Assembly: GCA_022592435.1 (NCBI GenBank)
Contig: JABYQS010000227.1
Coordinates: 1-51,722 of the forward strand
DNA from: Cerioporus squamosus
Taxonomy: Eukaryota > Basidiomycota > Agaricomycetes > Polyporales > Polyporaceae
Reading direction: 5' to 3'
DNA: 51,722 nucleotides
This document shows, one piece after another, positions 9,260-19,480 of this stretch. How positions within the stretch are numbered: position 1 is the first letter of the stretch; the number at the start of each line of letters is the position of its first letter. The translations under genes and the position numbers were made by a program. The notes beneath the pieces were generated by a model that was not told the origin of the DNA, did no database searches, and was given only the letters and a program-made list of their open reading frames with translations.

Positions 9260-10272
9260 TCTCGCTCTCAACACGATCACGGCAACCCGTTCGGGAGCCG
9301 TGGTCTCTGGAGAGGTTGATTCTCGAGCGCGCGCTTGCTCTGGAACATGCCCTCGACCGCTCGACCCATTCATCGTACTCCTCTGCTCTCAACTCATACC
9401 TTGCCTTCTGCCAACGTCAACACTTGCCCATTGACCCCACACCCGAGACCCTCAGCCTTTATGTTACATATCAGTCGCAACAGATCGAGCCACGTTCGGT
9501 AGACGCATACTTATCCGGCATCTGTAGTGAACTAGAACCATACTATCCCAATGTCCGATCCAATCGTCGTTCACAACTCGTCGCACGCACCCTCAAAGGC
9601 TGTAAAAGATTGTACAGCAAAACCGTTCGTCGCAAACACTCGCTCACTCGAGAAGACCTCAATCTCGTCTCCTCTTCACTCGCACACTCCGAGTCATACG
9701 ACGACCTTCTCTTCAGTGCCCTGATCCTCACTGGCTTCCACGCCCTCCTGCGTCTTGGCGAGCTCGTCTGGCCCGACCAGCATGAGCTCCGCTCATATCG
9801 CAAACTCACAAGACGCACCTCTGTCAAGCTCACCGACAGTTCCTTCCAGTTCACCCTGTATTCGCAGAAAACTGACCGCAATTTCGCCGGCGACACCGTC
9901 CTCATTCATTCCACCGTCTCTGGTGCCAACCCCGTCAAAGCTTTCTCCGCTTTCCTTGCTGTTCGAGACCAGTGACACCCTTGTCGCTCGGAACTCTGGC
10001 TCAAACACAATGGATCGGTCCCCACCAGAGGGTGGTTCACCCGGCAGCTGCGACGTTTTTTTCCTGCGGATGTCAGCGGTCATTCCATGCGCGCAGGAGG
10101 AGCGACTGCACTCGCACTTGACGGGGTGTCGCATGACTCCATTCAAGCCATGGGCCGTTGGTCGTCCGACGCTTGGAGGATTTACATCCGACAGCACCCA
10201 GTTCTCATTCAAGCGTCTCTCTTCAATCAGCAACATCGCCCGAGACCTCCTTCCCCTACTCCTCCCTCTTAG
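9247..10272 (+). pseudogene. Tyrosine recombinase with one in-frame stop
   Basis: A single frame runs from 9247 to 10272, interrupted only by a TGA at 9973-9975. The N-terminal SAM-like region has SSYSSALNSYLAFC. The catalytic part has the first Arg in ALLRLGELVWPD (~residue 168). After the TGA come ELWLKHNG, the H-x-x-R box in GHSMRAGGATAL (His ~279, Arg ~282), GRWSSDAW and the nucleophile Tyr in IYIRQHP. All expected catalytic residues are visible. The TGA separates the first Arg from the rest, so this copy should not make active enzyme unless the stop is read through. TGA is one C-to-T change from CGA. No ATG is obvious at the start; 9247 is a TTG and the frame is open further upstream. 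Confidence 0.8.
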
Positions 10273-10966
10273 TTCCTTTCTCCTCATCTCCCCTTCCCGT
10301 TCCTGTCCCCCGGTCCATGTTTCGTCCTGCCATCTGCCGACTCATACAGACATTTACCACAAAAACATCAAATATGCTGCTACGCACAAACTCCCAACAC
10401 ATCAACCATTTCTTTTCTCTTTCCAATACCGCTCGGACTCACATCAGGTGCTTTTCAGGTCCCATCCGCGCTACATTTTCTAGATGTACCTACTTTACGC
10501 GTCCGCTCCCCGAGCGACTTTCGCTTGTATACATGCACTTCAGGCGCTCCCTCGGCGTCCGCGCTGGAGCGTCTGGGCCCTGCTTCTCTTCTCCGCGTGC
10601 ACTTCAAGACGAGAGCGGCGGAAGATTTGGCCGCGCATAACTTGCATAGCACTTACTTTATTACTTATGCACGTCAGTGTTATGATGTTGATGTTACTTA
10701 CTCTGGCATATCCGGTTCTACTTACTGTTTACTTACCCTCACCACTTCGTTCGTACTACCTCTCCCTCCCCATCTATTTGTATACTAGACAGCACAAGGC
10801 GAAGATGGGTGATCACCTCATGAATCAATCAGCTACTCGTATATTTGACAGTTGAGCAATAGTATCATGGCATAGAGTCAGCATCCCTTCACCGACTGCC
10901 CGACGTTCCGGTTGTGAGTAAGTACCTCGTCGTAATACGCAAAGCAAGTCCGCAGACGTTCGGAAA

Positions 10967-12114
10967 CTAGTCTCCACCGGCCTGCTCCTCGTCATTGGAT
11001 CCTAGCGAGCGGCGGACGCGTGAAGGCCCTGCCTCAGGTTGCGCTGCCGACAGTTCTTGCTCCTGCACGCCCTGCTTTGAGCCTACACAGCATGTCAGTA
11101 GTCTAACCTCGCAGACAGTAGAGAATAGACCTCACGTTTGATGTGAAGCAGCTCGCGCGTGATCTGCAGCGACTCCTCGCTGTTTGCGAGCAGACGAAGG
11201 AGAACATCGTCCATCGTACCCTTGTCATTCTTCGTCTTCTTCGCCTCACGCTTGACAACGTCTGCCTGTCCCGTCTTCTCCACCTTGCGTTTGCGTGAGG
11301 TCGGCTTCTCGGTCGATCCACCCACTGACTTGCCGCCTTCAGAGCCCTGGGACTTGCGCGCAGACTTCACCTTCTCCTTCCCCTTCCCCTTCCCCTTCCC
11401 CTTCCCTTCCCTTCCCCTTCCCCTTCCCCTTCCCCTTCCCCTTCCCCTTCGTCGGCGCAGGCTCATCGTCCTCCGCGAGCTCGTCCTTCTCCTCGTCCTC
11501 CTCCTCCACGTCGTCCTCGCCCTCCGCCTCGTTACTGGCCTCCTCGACGACATGGGCAATTGCCGGAGTGTTGGCCAAGCCGTCCTGCTGCTGCTCTAAG
11601 CCGTCGTTCTCCTGAGTAGCTCGAAGGACATCGACGAGTAACGTCTTCGACTGCTTGCGCTTGTCCTTCCATTGGAAGCCATCAGGAACTGGCGTGAGAT
11701 CCAGTTCTCGAGCGATCTTGTACTCGTAGCAAACTGGCTTGCTGCCATATTTAAACGCCTCCATTGCTGTTCAGAATGTCAGTGACAGTGCATGAAGTCA
11801 TACTGTCCGAACTTACCCGTCTGATGATCGCACTCGGCCGCATCCCCAACGAGGCAATGCAGACAGCGGTACGAGCCTCCGTTGTGCAGGATGCAGTTGT
11901 GGCCCGCCAGGACGCAAGTCTTGCACGGCTTCCTACGCACAAGTGTAATGCGTTCAAGCCACAGCACGAGGTCCTCGATGTGCTCCACCCGAACTAGGGC
12001 TGGGAATAGGGCGACATCGATGCCCTTCTTGTACGCGGCTTCAACCGCCTCGTTCAGAGTTGGATGGTAATTATTGCGGAGAAGGCGGCCGCACACGATG
12101 ATTCGAGGAGGCAT
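10967..12114 (-). pseudogene. Cys-rich protein with GK repeat, frame broken in a microsatellite
   Basis: Three exons: 11817-12114, 11136-11766 and 10967-11082. The first encodes MPPRIIVCGRLL and a cluster CKTCVLAGHNC plus CLHCLVGDAAEC. The six cysteines are spaced C-x2-C-x6-C-x9-C-x2-C-x7-C, matching the Zn(2)Cys(6) pattern, but the basic residues typical of those DNA-binding domains are absent. The second exon has an acidic region (EEEDEEKDELAEDDE), a Gly-Lys repeat, then a Lys-rich region and a helical segment (LLRLLANSEESLQITREL). The repeat is coded by (CCCCTT)n. Two 5-nt units shift the frame by two bases between the acidic part and the Lys-rich part. Adding two bases makes the summed exons an exact multiple of three (about 348 residues). 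This may be a real null allele or a sequencing error. Confidence 0.6.
11378..11447. repeat. (TTCCCC)n coding microsatellite
   Basis: Four 6-nt TTCCCC units are followed by two 5-nt TTCCC units (11402-11411) and six more 6-nt units. On the minus strand the 6-nt units encode Gly-Lys (or Gly-Arg or Gly-Glu in other frames) in the host gene. Confidence 0.95.
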
Positions 12115-12612
12115 GTTTCGGGACAGATGTAAGAAGCAGAGACGTCGGTGGGCGGACGGCGTGGGGGAATACGAGGCTAGTCTAGGATGCAAAGGTGGAT
12201 GAGCAGTATTTGACTATTTTACAGCCATGCTGCGGTAATGTGTCGAAATCGCCGTCAGGGCAGAGTCTGCGGCGGCGGCGCCCCAACAGCTACTATATGC
12301 AGAGTGATGCGTCGGGGTACCAGAGCATGCTTCGTGCAGACGCTGCTGCAGCGGCGTTCAAACCCTTCACATACGGGTTGCCTGTTCGTACACCGGTCCA
12401 GCCCCATCATACTCCATGTTGAAGGACAGTGATTTTCGACGCGCTCTCCGTTGCGCGTTCGCGGCGTGTCCGCCGCGCGCTCGCAGTAGGGGAGGGAGGA
12501 AGACTTGTGAGGCTAGAACCAAAGGTGGTATCGTTAGTAGAGACTACTGAGGGATGGTACTCACCTGGTACCGTGTCCTGCTCTCGAGACGATGCTCCGT
12601 TACGTCCACCAC

Positions 12613-12693
12613 GAACTCGGGGTAAAGAGACACAGGAAGGTAATGTGGCGCGGAGCCCGGAAAGGGAAACTTGACAGGTACGCGCCCGTTACA
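12613..12693 (-). repeat. LTR fragment matching the one at 2928-3005
   Basis: About 80 bp match the first 78 nt of the gypsy 3' LTR, beginning with the same TGTAACGGGCGCGTACC at 12693 on the minus strand. Compared with the first copy it has a 7-nt insertion and lacks a 4-nt TGTA duplication. Similarity stops abruptly beyond 12613, so this is a broken solo-LTR remnant. Confidence 0.75.
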
Positions 12694-12753
12694 CCGACAA
12701 GCTGCCTTAGATGGTGTGGCTGTGCCCCAGCGCACGGACCAAGCGCCACATGA

Positions 12754-14327
12754 TTGCTCTTGACTTTGTACCACGACACACTCTTCTTCCTTCGTCTTGG
12801 TTTGCCGACATCGCCTCCAGTGTTCTCAGATACTTGTGCTTTCTACATCTTCCTGGCGACTTCCCCTCTGCCAACCTGTTTGTCATGTTCAATGTGCAGC
12901 CCACGGACTTCGGCAACAACGAGAGTAAGGCGGACAAGGATGAGGAGAGCAGGCTCCCTCAGGTAAAGTTCTTCATCCTCCTGTGGACATCTCGCAGATA
13001 TAGTATACGTATCGCACGGATGTAACTAACTAGAATCAATCGCGCGAAGACACCGCAAGAGGGTGCCAACGCCAGTTTCTCCACCCCGCCGCTTCCTCCG
13101 TCTGCCCTGCCAGCCCCGCCGCATGGCGCGTCCACCCTTTCTTTGGGGGACGCCTTGATGAGACAGCTCGCGCTCGAGGTAAGCCCCCTTCTTTCTGCGT
13201 CAGACGCACCTCATTAAGTCCGGGTGGTGCATGGAGTTGCGTAACGATACAGAACTGCATCGCGCCCTGGACGACTTCACTCCCCCTGACCTGCATGCAC
13301 AATGTCGCGCAGAGTCTGCCAATCTTGTCAGAGCCCATGCCCAGCTTGCGGAATCGCTGGCGATTCACAGACAGACTGTCGAGCTTGAGTCTGCTCGGAA
13401 GGAGCGTGAGATCGCGCGTCTGCAGGCAGAGTTAGAGGATGCCAACGCGAAGAACCAGGTTCTTCAGGTACAATTGAGCCAGGAAGTAGCTGCGCGCGTT
13501 GCATGCGACCTTGAAGTCTCTGCGTTGAAAGAGGCCCGCAAGCTCGACGAAGAAGCACATGTCCGAGAGGTGACAGCGCTCAGCAGTGCCCATGTCGCAC
13601 AGGTCGCTAAAGAGCGTGCTCTGATTGAAGCCGCACACAAAGAGGCCCTCGATTCCCATAAGCGCACTTGGTTGCGCGATACCTGCGACTTCGCGAAGAA
13701 GACCTCGTCCTTCCGCACGCAGCTCAGTGCTGCTCAGCGGGCTGCCACGGCGCAAAGTGCTCAACTTGCAGTGCGATCTTCTCCCGCTTCTCTTGTGTGC
13801 AACTACTAACAGTAACAACTACATGCAGACGCTCCAGCAGACAGAGGTATGGCATGACATTGAAACACAGTCTTTGCTTCGAATAGCTAATATACTTGTT
13901 CCCAGCGACGACTTCGTCAGCAGGTGGACGACATACGACAAGCATTGAGATGTAGCATCTGCACCCGGGTTGGACAGGCCACAAGCGTGTACGTCCCTTG
14001 TGCGCTAAGCAGCACAGGTATACATGCTGACGTTGGTTTTGCAGGTACCCTCTGTGCTGTTTGGCAACTGTGTGCGCTGACTGCGGACGGAACTGGCGGG
14101 ATAAGCAGCCGGCGTCCTTGGTTCAAGTTACGGACAACGCGGACACGGACAATGCGGCGAGCGCGAACATCCCGCTGAACGTCGAGGACAACACGAACAA
14201 TAACGAGCAGCGCCCGACAGTGTACACCCTCGACGAGAGCGTGATTTGCATGTTTTGCCGCAGACAGGTGGACGAGACCCACCCGCGTCCTGTCCCGACT
14301 CTCGTACAGATTGCAAATCTACTTTGA
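12754..14327 (+). CDS. Coiled-coil RING-type zinc finger protein (gene A)
   Basis: Exons that join in frame: 13034-13178, 13219-13770, 13829-13846 (an 18-nt microexon), 13906-13988 and 14045-14327 (TGA). The protein has a Pro-rich N-terminal part and a long Ala/Glu-rich coiled coil (LARLQAEL-like heptads through 13.3-13.7 kb). The C-terminal cysteine-rich domain has RCSICTRVG, then YPLCCLATVCADCGRNW, and CMFCRRQ near the end. This resembles a RING or RING-like finger, suggesting a ubiquitin ligase. The 5' end is unsure. An upstream exon ending at 12962 gives the right phase, but no start codon is certain. The gene lies just after an LTR fragment and is followed by a gene of the same architecture. 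Confidence 0.6.
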
Positions 14328-14721
14328 CTGGAGAGCGCAGTCTCGCGGACATTTACTGTACAACATGATACGATACTCGACGCACCGTTCTGTAGCTTGC
14401 TTTCACGGTCTTGATACATCAATGCACGAAATATACACCGATGACCTCCTCTCACAGTGGCGTGAACATCAGTTAGACACGAATAAGGACTGATTAAGTA
14501 CGATAATAGTGTCAGAGACTCGACGGGTAAACACCGAGTAAGTAACGAGCGTTAAGTAGTCTACTTATCCTGGCTGTGTAATCGTCTCTGCCTTTGAGCG
14601 CTTCGTCCTCGGCCTCTTCTCCTTCGTACCGCCACATCCCCTGCCCTTCCTTGCGCTTCGCTTCACATCTGTACGGTAGCTCTGCAAAGACGCTATATGC
14701 TTGCAGCGACATTCTCTCAGA

Positions 14722-16154
14722 ATGCAGAACACTGACGACCAACCGGGCACGCTTGCGCACTCAATTATTCCTGATTCGGTTCCTCCTCCCCTCGACCTGC
14801 CTCCACCTTCGGGACTTCCACCTTGCAGTGCTACAGCTGTCTCGTCGTCTGCTGATGAGTGCGCTTCAACTACTATGGCTACCCCAGTTGCACAGGTAAC
14901 ACTTCCATTCCGTCTGGTGTTCAGGCTTTGTAGTATAGACAATATGTATTTAAGCTCACACCTTCAATGACAAGCAGGTGCACGACGGTGCCCCTTCCAG
15001 AACGTATGATCTGTATCTTCCACCCCACCCAAACTCGTACAGGGCTTGCTTCCCAACTTCAGGTGTTCACTTCGACTATGGCGCATCACAGGTGAGTACG
15101 GATAGCCATTCCTGTCCCGTGTGGTCTGTTCACATGACATCAGGCGTCGAACGACTTGCAGCGGTCGGCGATCACCACCATCGAGCACGTCAAGTTGCAT
15201 GAGAGGGGCATCTACATTGGTAGCCTCGAGCAGCGGGATCGGATGAGCGCCGAGCACATCGAGCTACTCCGGCAGCAGGTGCAGGATCGCGAAGCAAGAC
15301 TCTCCTCTGCGATGCACGAATTGCAGCTTGCCGAGGCTTGTATCCTGAAGATGAGGGCCTCCGCCAACGAAGACAAGAAGGCTCTTGCGGAGGCCGGCCA
15401 GGTGGTGGAGAGACAGCGTTTAGAACTTCAGCAGGGGCAAGTCAAGCTGCAGCGTGCCATGTCGGAGTTGGCACGGCAAGCGGGCGCGTTCCACAAGTAC
15501 ACGGAAGCCTCCAAACATGTCTGTGAGGACCACCTCGTCATCCAGAACAAGCTCTACCGGCGCGAGAAGGACTTCGATCGGGTCGAGGAGGAACTCCGTG
15601 CTGCCAAATGCGCACTTGCCGAGGAGCGGCAACGACATCTTGAGGAAATCGAGGTGAGCTTCCAGCTCATCGCGCCTGTACGCCTAACAATATCTGCTTG
15701 TAGCGCGCGACGCAGCACTCGGTGGGTACCAACTTTGCATCCACGATGGCGATACTTTGAGGCTGATGCATGCGTAGAGCGACCTCGAGAACAAGCTCAC
15801 CGTCGCTCATAGCGAAATTACCGCCATCAGGGACGAATTGGCTTGTAAGATCTGTGGCAGTTTCACGCTGGCCACGCACGCGTACGTTGTTTTCACGCCG
15901 TACCCCGATCGACTCGCTGACCGAGCATATTCAGGTATACCTGCATGCATATGACTTGCCTCGAGTGTTCCGAAAAGTGGCTCAAGCAACAGAAGGACAA
16001 CTATAATGCTGCGCGAGTACGAGATCCGTATCTGAGAGCCAAGGACTGGTATTACTGCCCAATCTGCAGGGAAAAGACTGGTGGCGCTGTCACTGCCAAG
16101 CCAGTCCCGGTTCTGCGAACTCTCGAAGAACACCTTATGGCCTTCCCTGAGTAG
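14722..16154 (+). CDS. Coiled-coil RING finger protein (gene B)
   Basis: Six exons: 14722-14895, 14978-15091, 15144-15653, 15704-15721 (an 18-nt microexon), 15778-15881 and 15935-16154. They join perfectly into 379 residues, starting MQNTDDQPGT and ending with TAG at 16154. Exon 3 encodes a long coiled coil (EHIELLRQQVQDREARL). The C-terminus is a clear C3HC4 RING: CKIC, then CMHMTCLEC split by a phase-2 intron, then YYCPICRE. It is probably an E3 ubiquitin ligase of unknown target. Exon order, the 18-nt microexon before the RING and the coiled-coil layout match the preceding gene, so the two are likely an old tandem duplication. No lesions are seen. Confidence 0.8.
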
Positions 16155-16299
16155 ATTTCATGTGTACTACGCCAGTCTATCTGTCTTGTCCATCAGCGCG
16201 CGCACTGCGATGTCACCTATATGCTAGCATGTACGAGTAGCACCAGCACAGAGAACGGAGTAAATTGAACCGACTACACTATGATCTAATAAGTCGCTC

Positions 16300-16300
<1 letters not shown>

Positions 16301-16343
<43 letters not shown>

Positions 16344-16388
16344 GAGTAAGTAAGTAATTAAGTAAGTAAGTAAGTAAGTGAGTAAGTG

Positions 16389-16421
<33 letters not shown>

Positions 16422-16422
16422 T
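16301..16422. repeat. (AGTA)n tetranucleotide microsatellite
   Basis: About 122 bp of AGTA/AAGT repeat with a few GTGAG and TAATTAAG interruptions. It yields spurious YLLTYLLT-type reading frames on the other strand. Confidence 0.97.
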
Positions 16423-16914
16423 AGCTCGAGTGCCCGCTCTGCCTTGTTTGCCTTTATTTGTACTGCTCGCTGGCAACCCCGGTTTTCCATCATCGACTGT
16501 CCCGTCAACCACCACCACCTCTCAGCTATCTCATGTCAAGTCTCACCATGCTCGCATCGTCGTTCACGAAGGACAAGCATCGTCAATGTCCCCACCTTCC
16601 GTGATGGTCTGTCCGATCGATTCCCTCCTTGTGAGACGTCGGCGGACAAGACTGGAGAAGGAGGCATGATGAGTTGCTCTTCGAATCGCGTGAACTCTGA
16701 TGTTACAGGGCGAGGTAAGTCGACACTTCGGGGCGGGAGTACATCATAACTTACCATTGCTTGGCCTGTAACAGGCGGTTCTTGGTTCCTGTCCAACCTC
16801 ATCCTACCCCTGCTCAAGCGGCCCCACCACTGCCCGTGAGCTCACCACCACCACCTCCCCTTTGTCCGTTCACTCACTTATCCTCCCCAGAGCTGTCACA
16901 ACAGCCGGACGCCA

Positions 16915-18490
16915 ATGCCCGCCTCACTCGCAGCAAGCATGGCACCATCCGTCCACGGCACCGGTCGCGTAAAGCCCAACGGTATCGTCAAGCACTCACC
17001 CACAAAGGACGCCCCGCAGGACACCAAGTCCGACGCGGTCTCTCCCTCCAAGCCCATTGCTCCTGTACGCCACCGCACCATCATCGACCAGACCGCTGCA
17101 CCCCTCTACTGCTCCATCGAGTGTCGGCTTGCCGACCTCCAGTCTTACCACAATGCCATCGACGTCAACTACCACCCCGAACGCTGTGCATCCCCCCAGC
17201 TCCCCTCAGTACCACCAAACTCTGTTACGGAGCTCCTGTCCTCGCAAGATGACAGCAATTGCTTGGGTGGTGCGTCGTTCGAGTCGTGTTCCTCCATGTC
17301 TTCCCCCTCCACCTCCTCTGCCACTGCCCACACATCTGCCCCCGCACCCAAGAGCGACCCTCACAAGGATGCCTACAACCGTCTACGGCTTTGCGCCGCT
17401 CCCTCCAGCTGCGCCAGTCACTCGCAAGGTGACCAAGTCTGCCGACGAGTCCGCACCCCGTCTCGACGGCGGCATCATGATGGCGGCCCGTTGCATTCAG
17501 GCCGTGCTCTGCTCCGAGAAGCCGAAGCGATCCTCGTGGGGCGTGCCCGCTCACAGCCAATCCGATGATGACAACAAGGCCATTCCCGGGTGGACGGACG
17601 GTTTGAACGCCTGGCGCGCCAGCGTATACGGCTTCGCCCCGCCGCGCGACTTCACTCGCACTGACGCGGACGATGCCGCGTTTCACGCGTACGGCTCGTA
17701 TGTTGCGAGCCCACATCGGTCTCGCGACGTCCACTCCATCCTCGGAGAGGGCAAGCCTGTGACTGAGGTCAAGCCCAGCACGTCCACGGCTTCCCTTCCC
17801 ACGCGCGCGTCGTCGATGCCTCTACTCAGGAACTCTACTCCCAATTCTCGGCTTCCTTCAGCCGTCGTTCCGAGTTGCGCAGTTCTGTTCATCGGAGTCA
17901 CAACTTGTCGACGTATCCCACCGGCTCTACTCGCTCCACGCTTGGCTGTGAGGTTTCTCTCCTGAAGCCCAGTGCGGAGGGGCGTCTCTTGGTTCCTGAC
18001 GTCAAGATGCGCCGTGTGAATTTAGCGCTTCCAGTATCGACAGTTCCTCTTCCTGGGATAGCCAGAGCGGCATCTTGAGCACTGTGGGCTCTGTGGCCGA
18101 TCGGGAGCGCAGCCCCCTCAGCCGCCAGAACAGCGACGCTAGCGTTGATACCATCGAGAGGCAGAGCGAGGATGAACTTGAGATTCGCTCGTTGCCCAGT
18201 GTTGCCAAGCCCCGCCCCACACCTAGTGAGTTGACCCTAGTACACACCCCTCTATCTGTGCTCATCATACAACCCACAGCTCGGACTGGGAGTTACTCCT
18301 CCGAGACCTACAAGTATCTGATCATGCGCACTGCCTCAGGAGGGAGAAGCGGATTGTACCCAGGGTCGTTGTCGGCGTCGAGCGCGACTTCGAGGTCGAG
18401 GTTGAGGTTGAGGAGCCCGTCAAGCGGCTTTTCCTCTTCGGCGGCGCGGGCGATCGAGCGCAGCGAGGCTATGTCGCGGACAGTGGGTGA
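16915..18490 (+). pseudogene. Ser/Pro-rich protein with an Ecl1-like Cys motif, frameshifted
   Basis: The reading frame from the ATG at 16915 contains PLYCSIECRLADLQSYH, similar to the YCSxxCR block of fungal Ecl1 (life-span regulatory factor) zinc proteins; the first Cys pair of that family is not visible. Coding continues through Ser-rich low-complexity sequence in another frame from ~17370 (TVYGFAPLPPAAP, then SVYGFAPPRDF), a third from ~17815 (TQELYSQFSASFSRRS) and back from ~18020 (SSIDSSSSWDSQSG). A likely intron (18229-18281) precedes a tail with EVEVEEPVKRLFLFGG. At least three indels are needed, so it is either a pseudogene or a badly resolved locus. The family call rests on one motif and is tentative. 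Confidence 0.4.
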
Positions 18491-19480
18491 GGTATCGCCC
18501 ACGCTGGATACCTCGCTCACGCTCGAGGGCCGTACCCGTCCGCGTGGCCGTGGCCTTGTCGCAAGCGAGACGCAGCCAGTGCGCGAGCACCGCCGGCCTC
18601 GGCGCGGGGATGGGCGGAGGACGGGACGACGTCGGTAAAAGTGGCCTGCCCCGGATTTACTCCAAGCGGCGGCTTGTCGTGCAGGATCAGGCATCTCCAC
18701 GTTACGGCAGATGGACGCTCCGAATGGGAGCAGGCCTGAGCGGGCACGCGCTGGGTCCCCCGCCCGCACTCACCAAAGTGCGAATCGGATGCCGGGTTCC
18801 CCGCACTCACCGCCCCGTGCTCCGTGTCCACCCCGGACGGATTCGCACTCCTCGTATTTTGCGGCTCCAGCAGAGCTCCCTGCCCCACACTCGCCTCTGC
18901 GCGTTCCCTCTCTGCGATTTCGTCGTGCCACCCCGCATCATGTGCGAGGACGAGGATGTCAAGTCAGATTGTCAGGGAGAGATGAGATGCAATGGAGGGT
19001 GGCAAGCAATCAGACATCAGGGATCTGGGCGGAGAGCGTCATGAGGGCATTATCGGACACGAGCTCGAGGACCTAGACATTGATGTGTCCATAACGCAGA
19101 TGTGCATTCCCTAAGAGCGAGGGCGCATGCCGGGCTCTGGAAGGCGATGAGAGATCGATAGGACAGGCAGACGGTCGAGTGCGATGGGCTGTAATGGATA
19201 TGGACCGGACACATACATGTGCTTATGCCTACGTACTGCTTAGTATCATATGCTATGGTTGCCAGAAAATGACACCGAATCCCGCCCTTTGGAGGCAGCA
19301 CATCTGTGTCCGCACCAGTCCCTCAATGCATGTGGCCGCCACCTTAATCTCGATCTTGAACGCCTGTTATGGTAATCTAGACGCACGTTCGGTGCCAGCT
19401 GGCACGCACAGTGCATGTGCACTGGACGACCGACCTTAGCGACTGTGACACTGGTATAAGCTAACAAGTGTCACTCACAT

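Larger units (their letters stand above)
6133..10272 (+). mobile_element. Tyrosine-recombinase retrotransposon (DIRS/Ngaro type)
   Basis: Three consecutive ORFs encode a zinc-knuckle Gag, a reverse transcriptase-RNase H and a tyrosine recombinase. No methyltransferase domain lies between RNase H and the recombinase. This order fits Ngaro-type rather than DIRS1-type members of the tyrosine-recombinase retrotransposons, which integrate by recombinase instead of a DDE integrase. Coordinates cover only the coding part. I searched 5.75-6.13 kb and 10.27-10.86 kb by eye for split direct or inverted terminal repeats and could not define them, so the element ends are unresolved. The sequence from the recombinase end to 10.97 kb has no convincing gene. 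Confidence 0.8.

Noticed and set aside
8772..9434. Plus-strand frame of 220 codons over RNase H and the recombinase start
   Set aside because: Shadow of the RT-RNase H and recombinase genes; Ser/Arg/Thr-rich with no motifs.
16301..16422. CRISPR-like or telomere-like array
   Set aside because: A simple tetranucleotide repeat without spacers or telomeric unit; no CRISPR array is present anywhere in the window.
16224..16518. Reading frames rich in YLLTYLLT that look like a membrane protein
   Set aside because: They are produced by the (AGTA)n microsatellite.
18308..18769. Minus-strand 153-codon frame over the end of the Ecl1-like gene
   Set aside because: Low-complexity composition; opposite to a better plus-strand coding signal.
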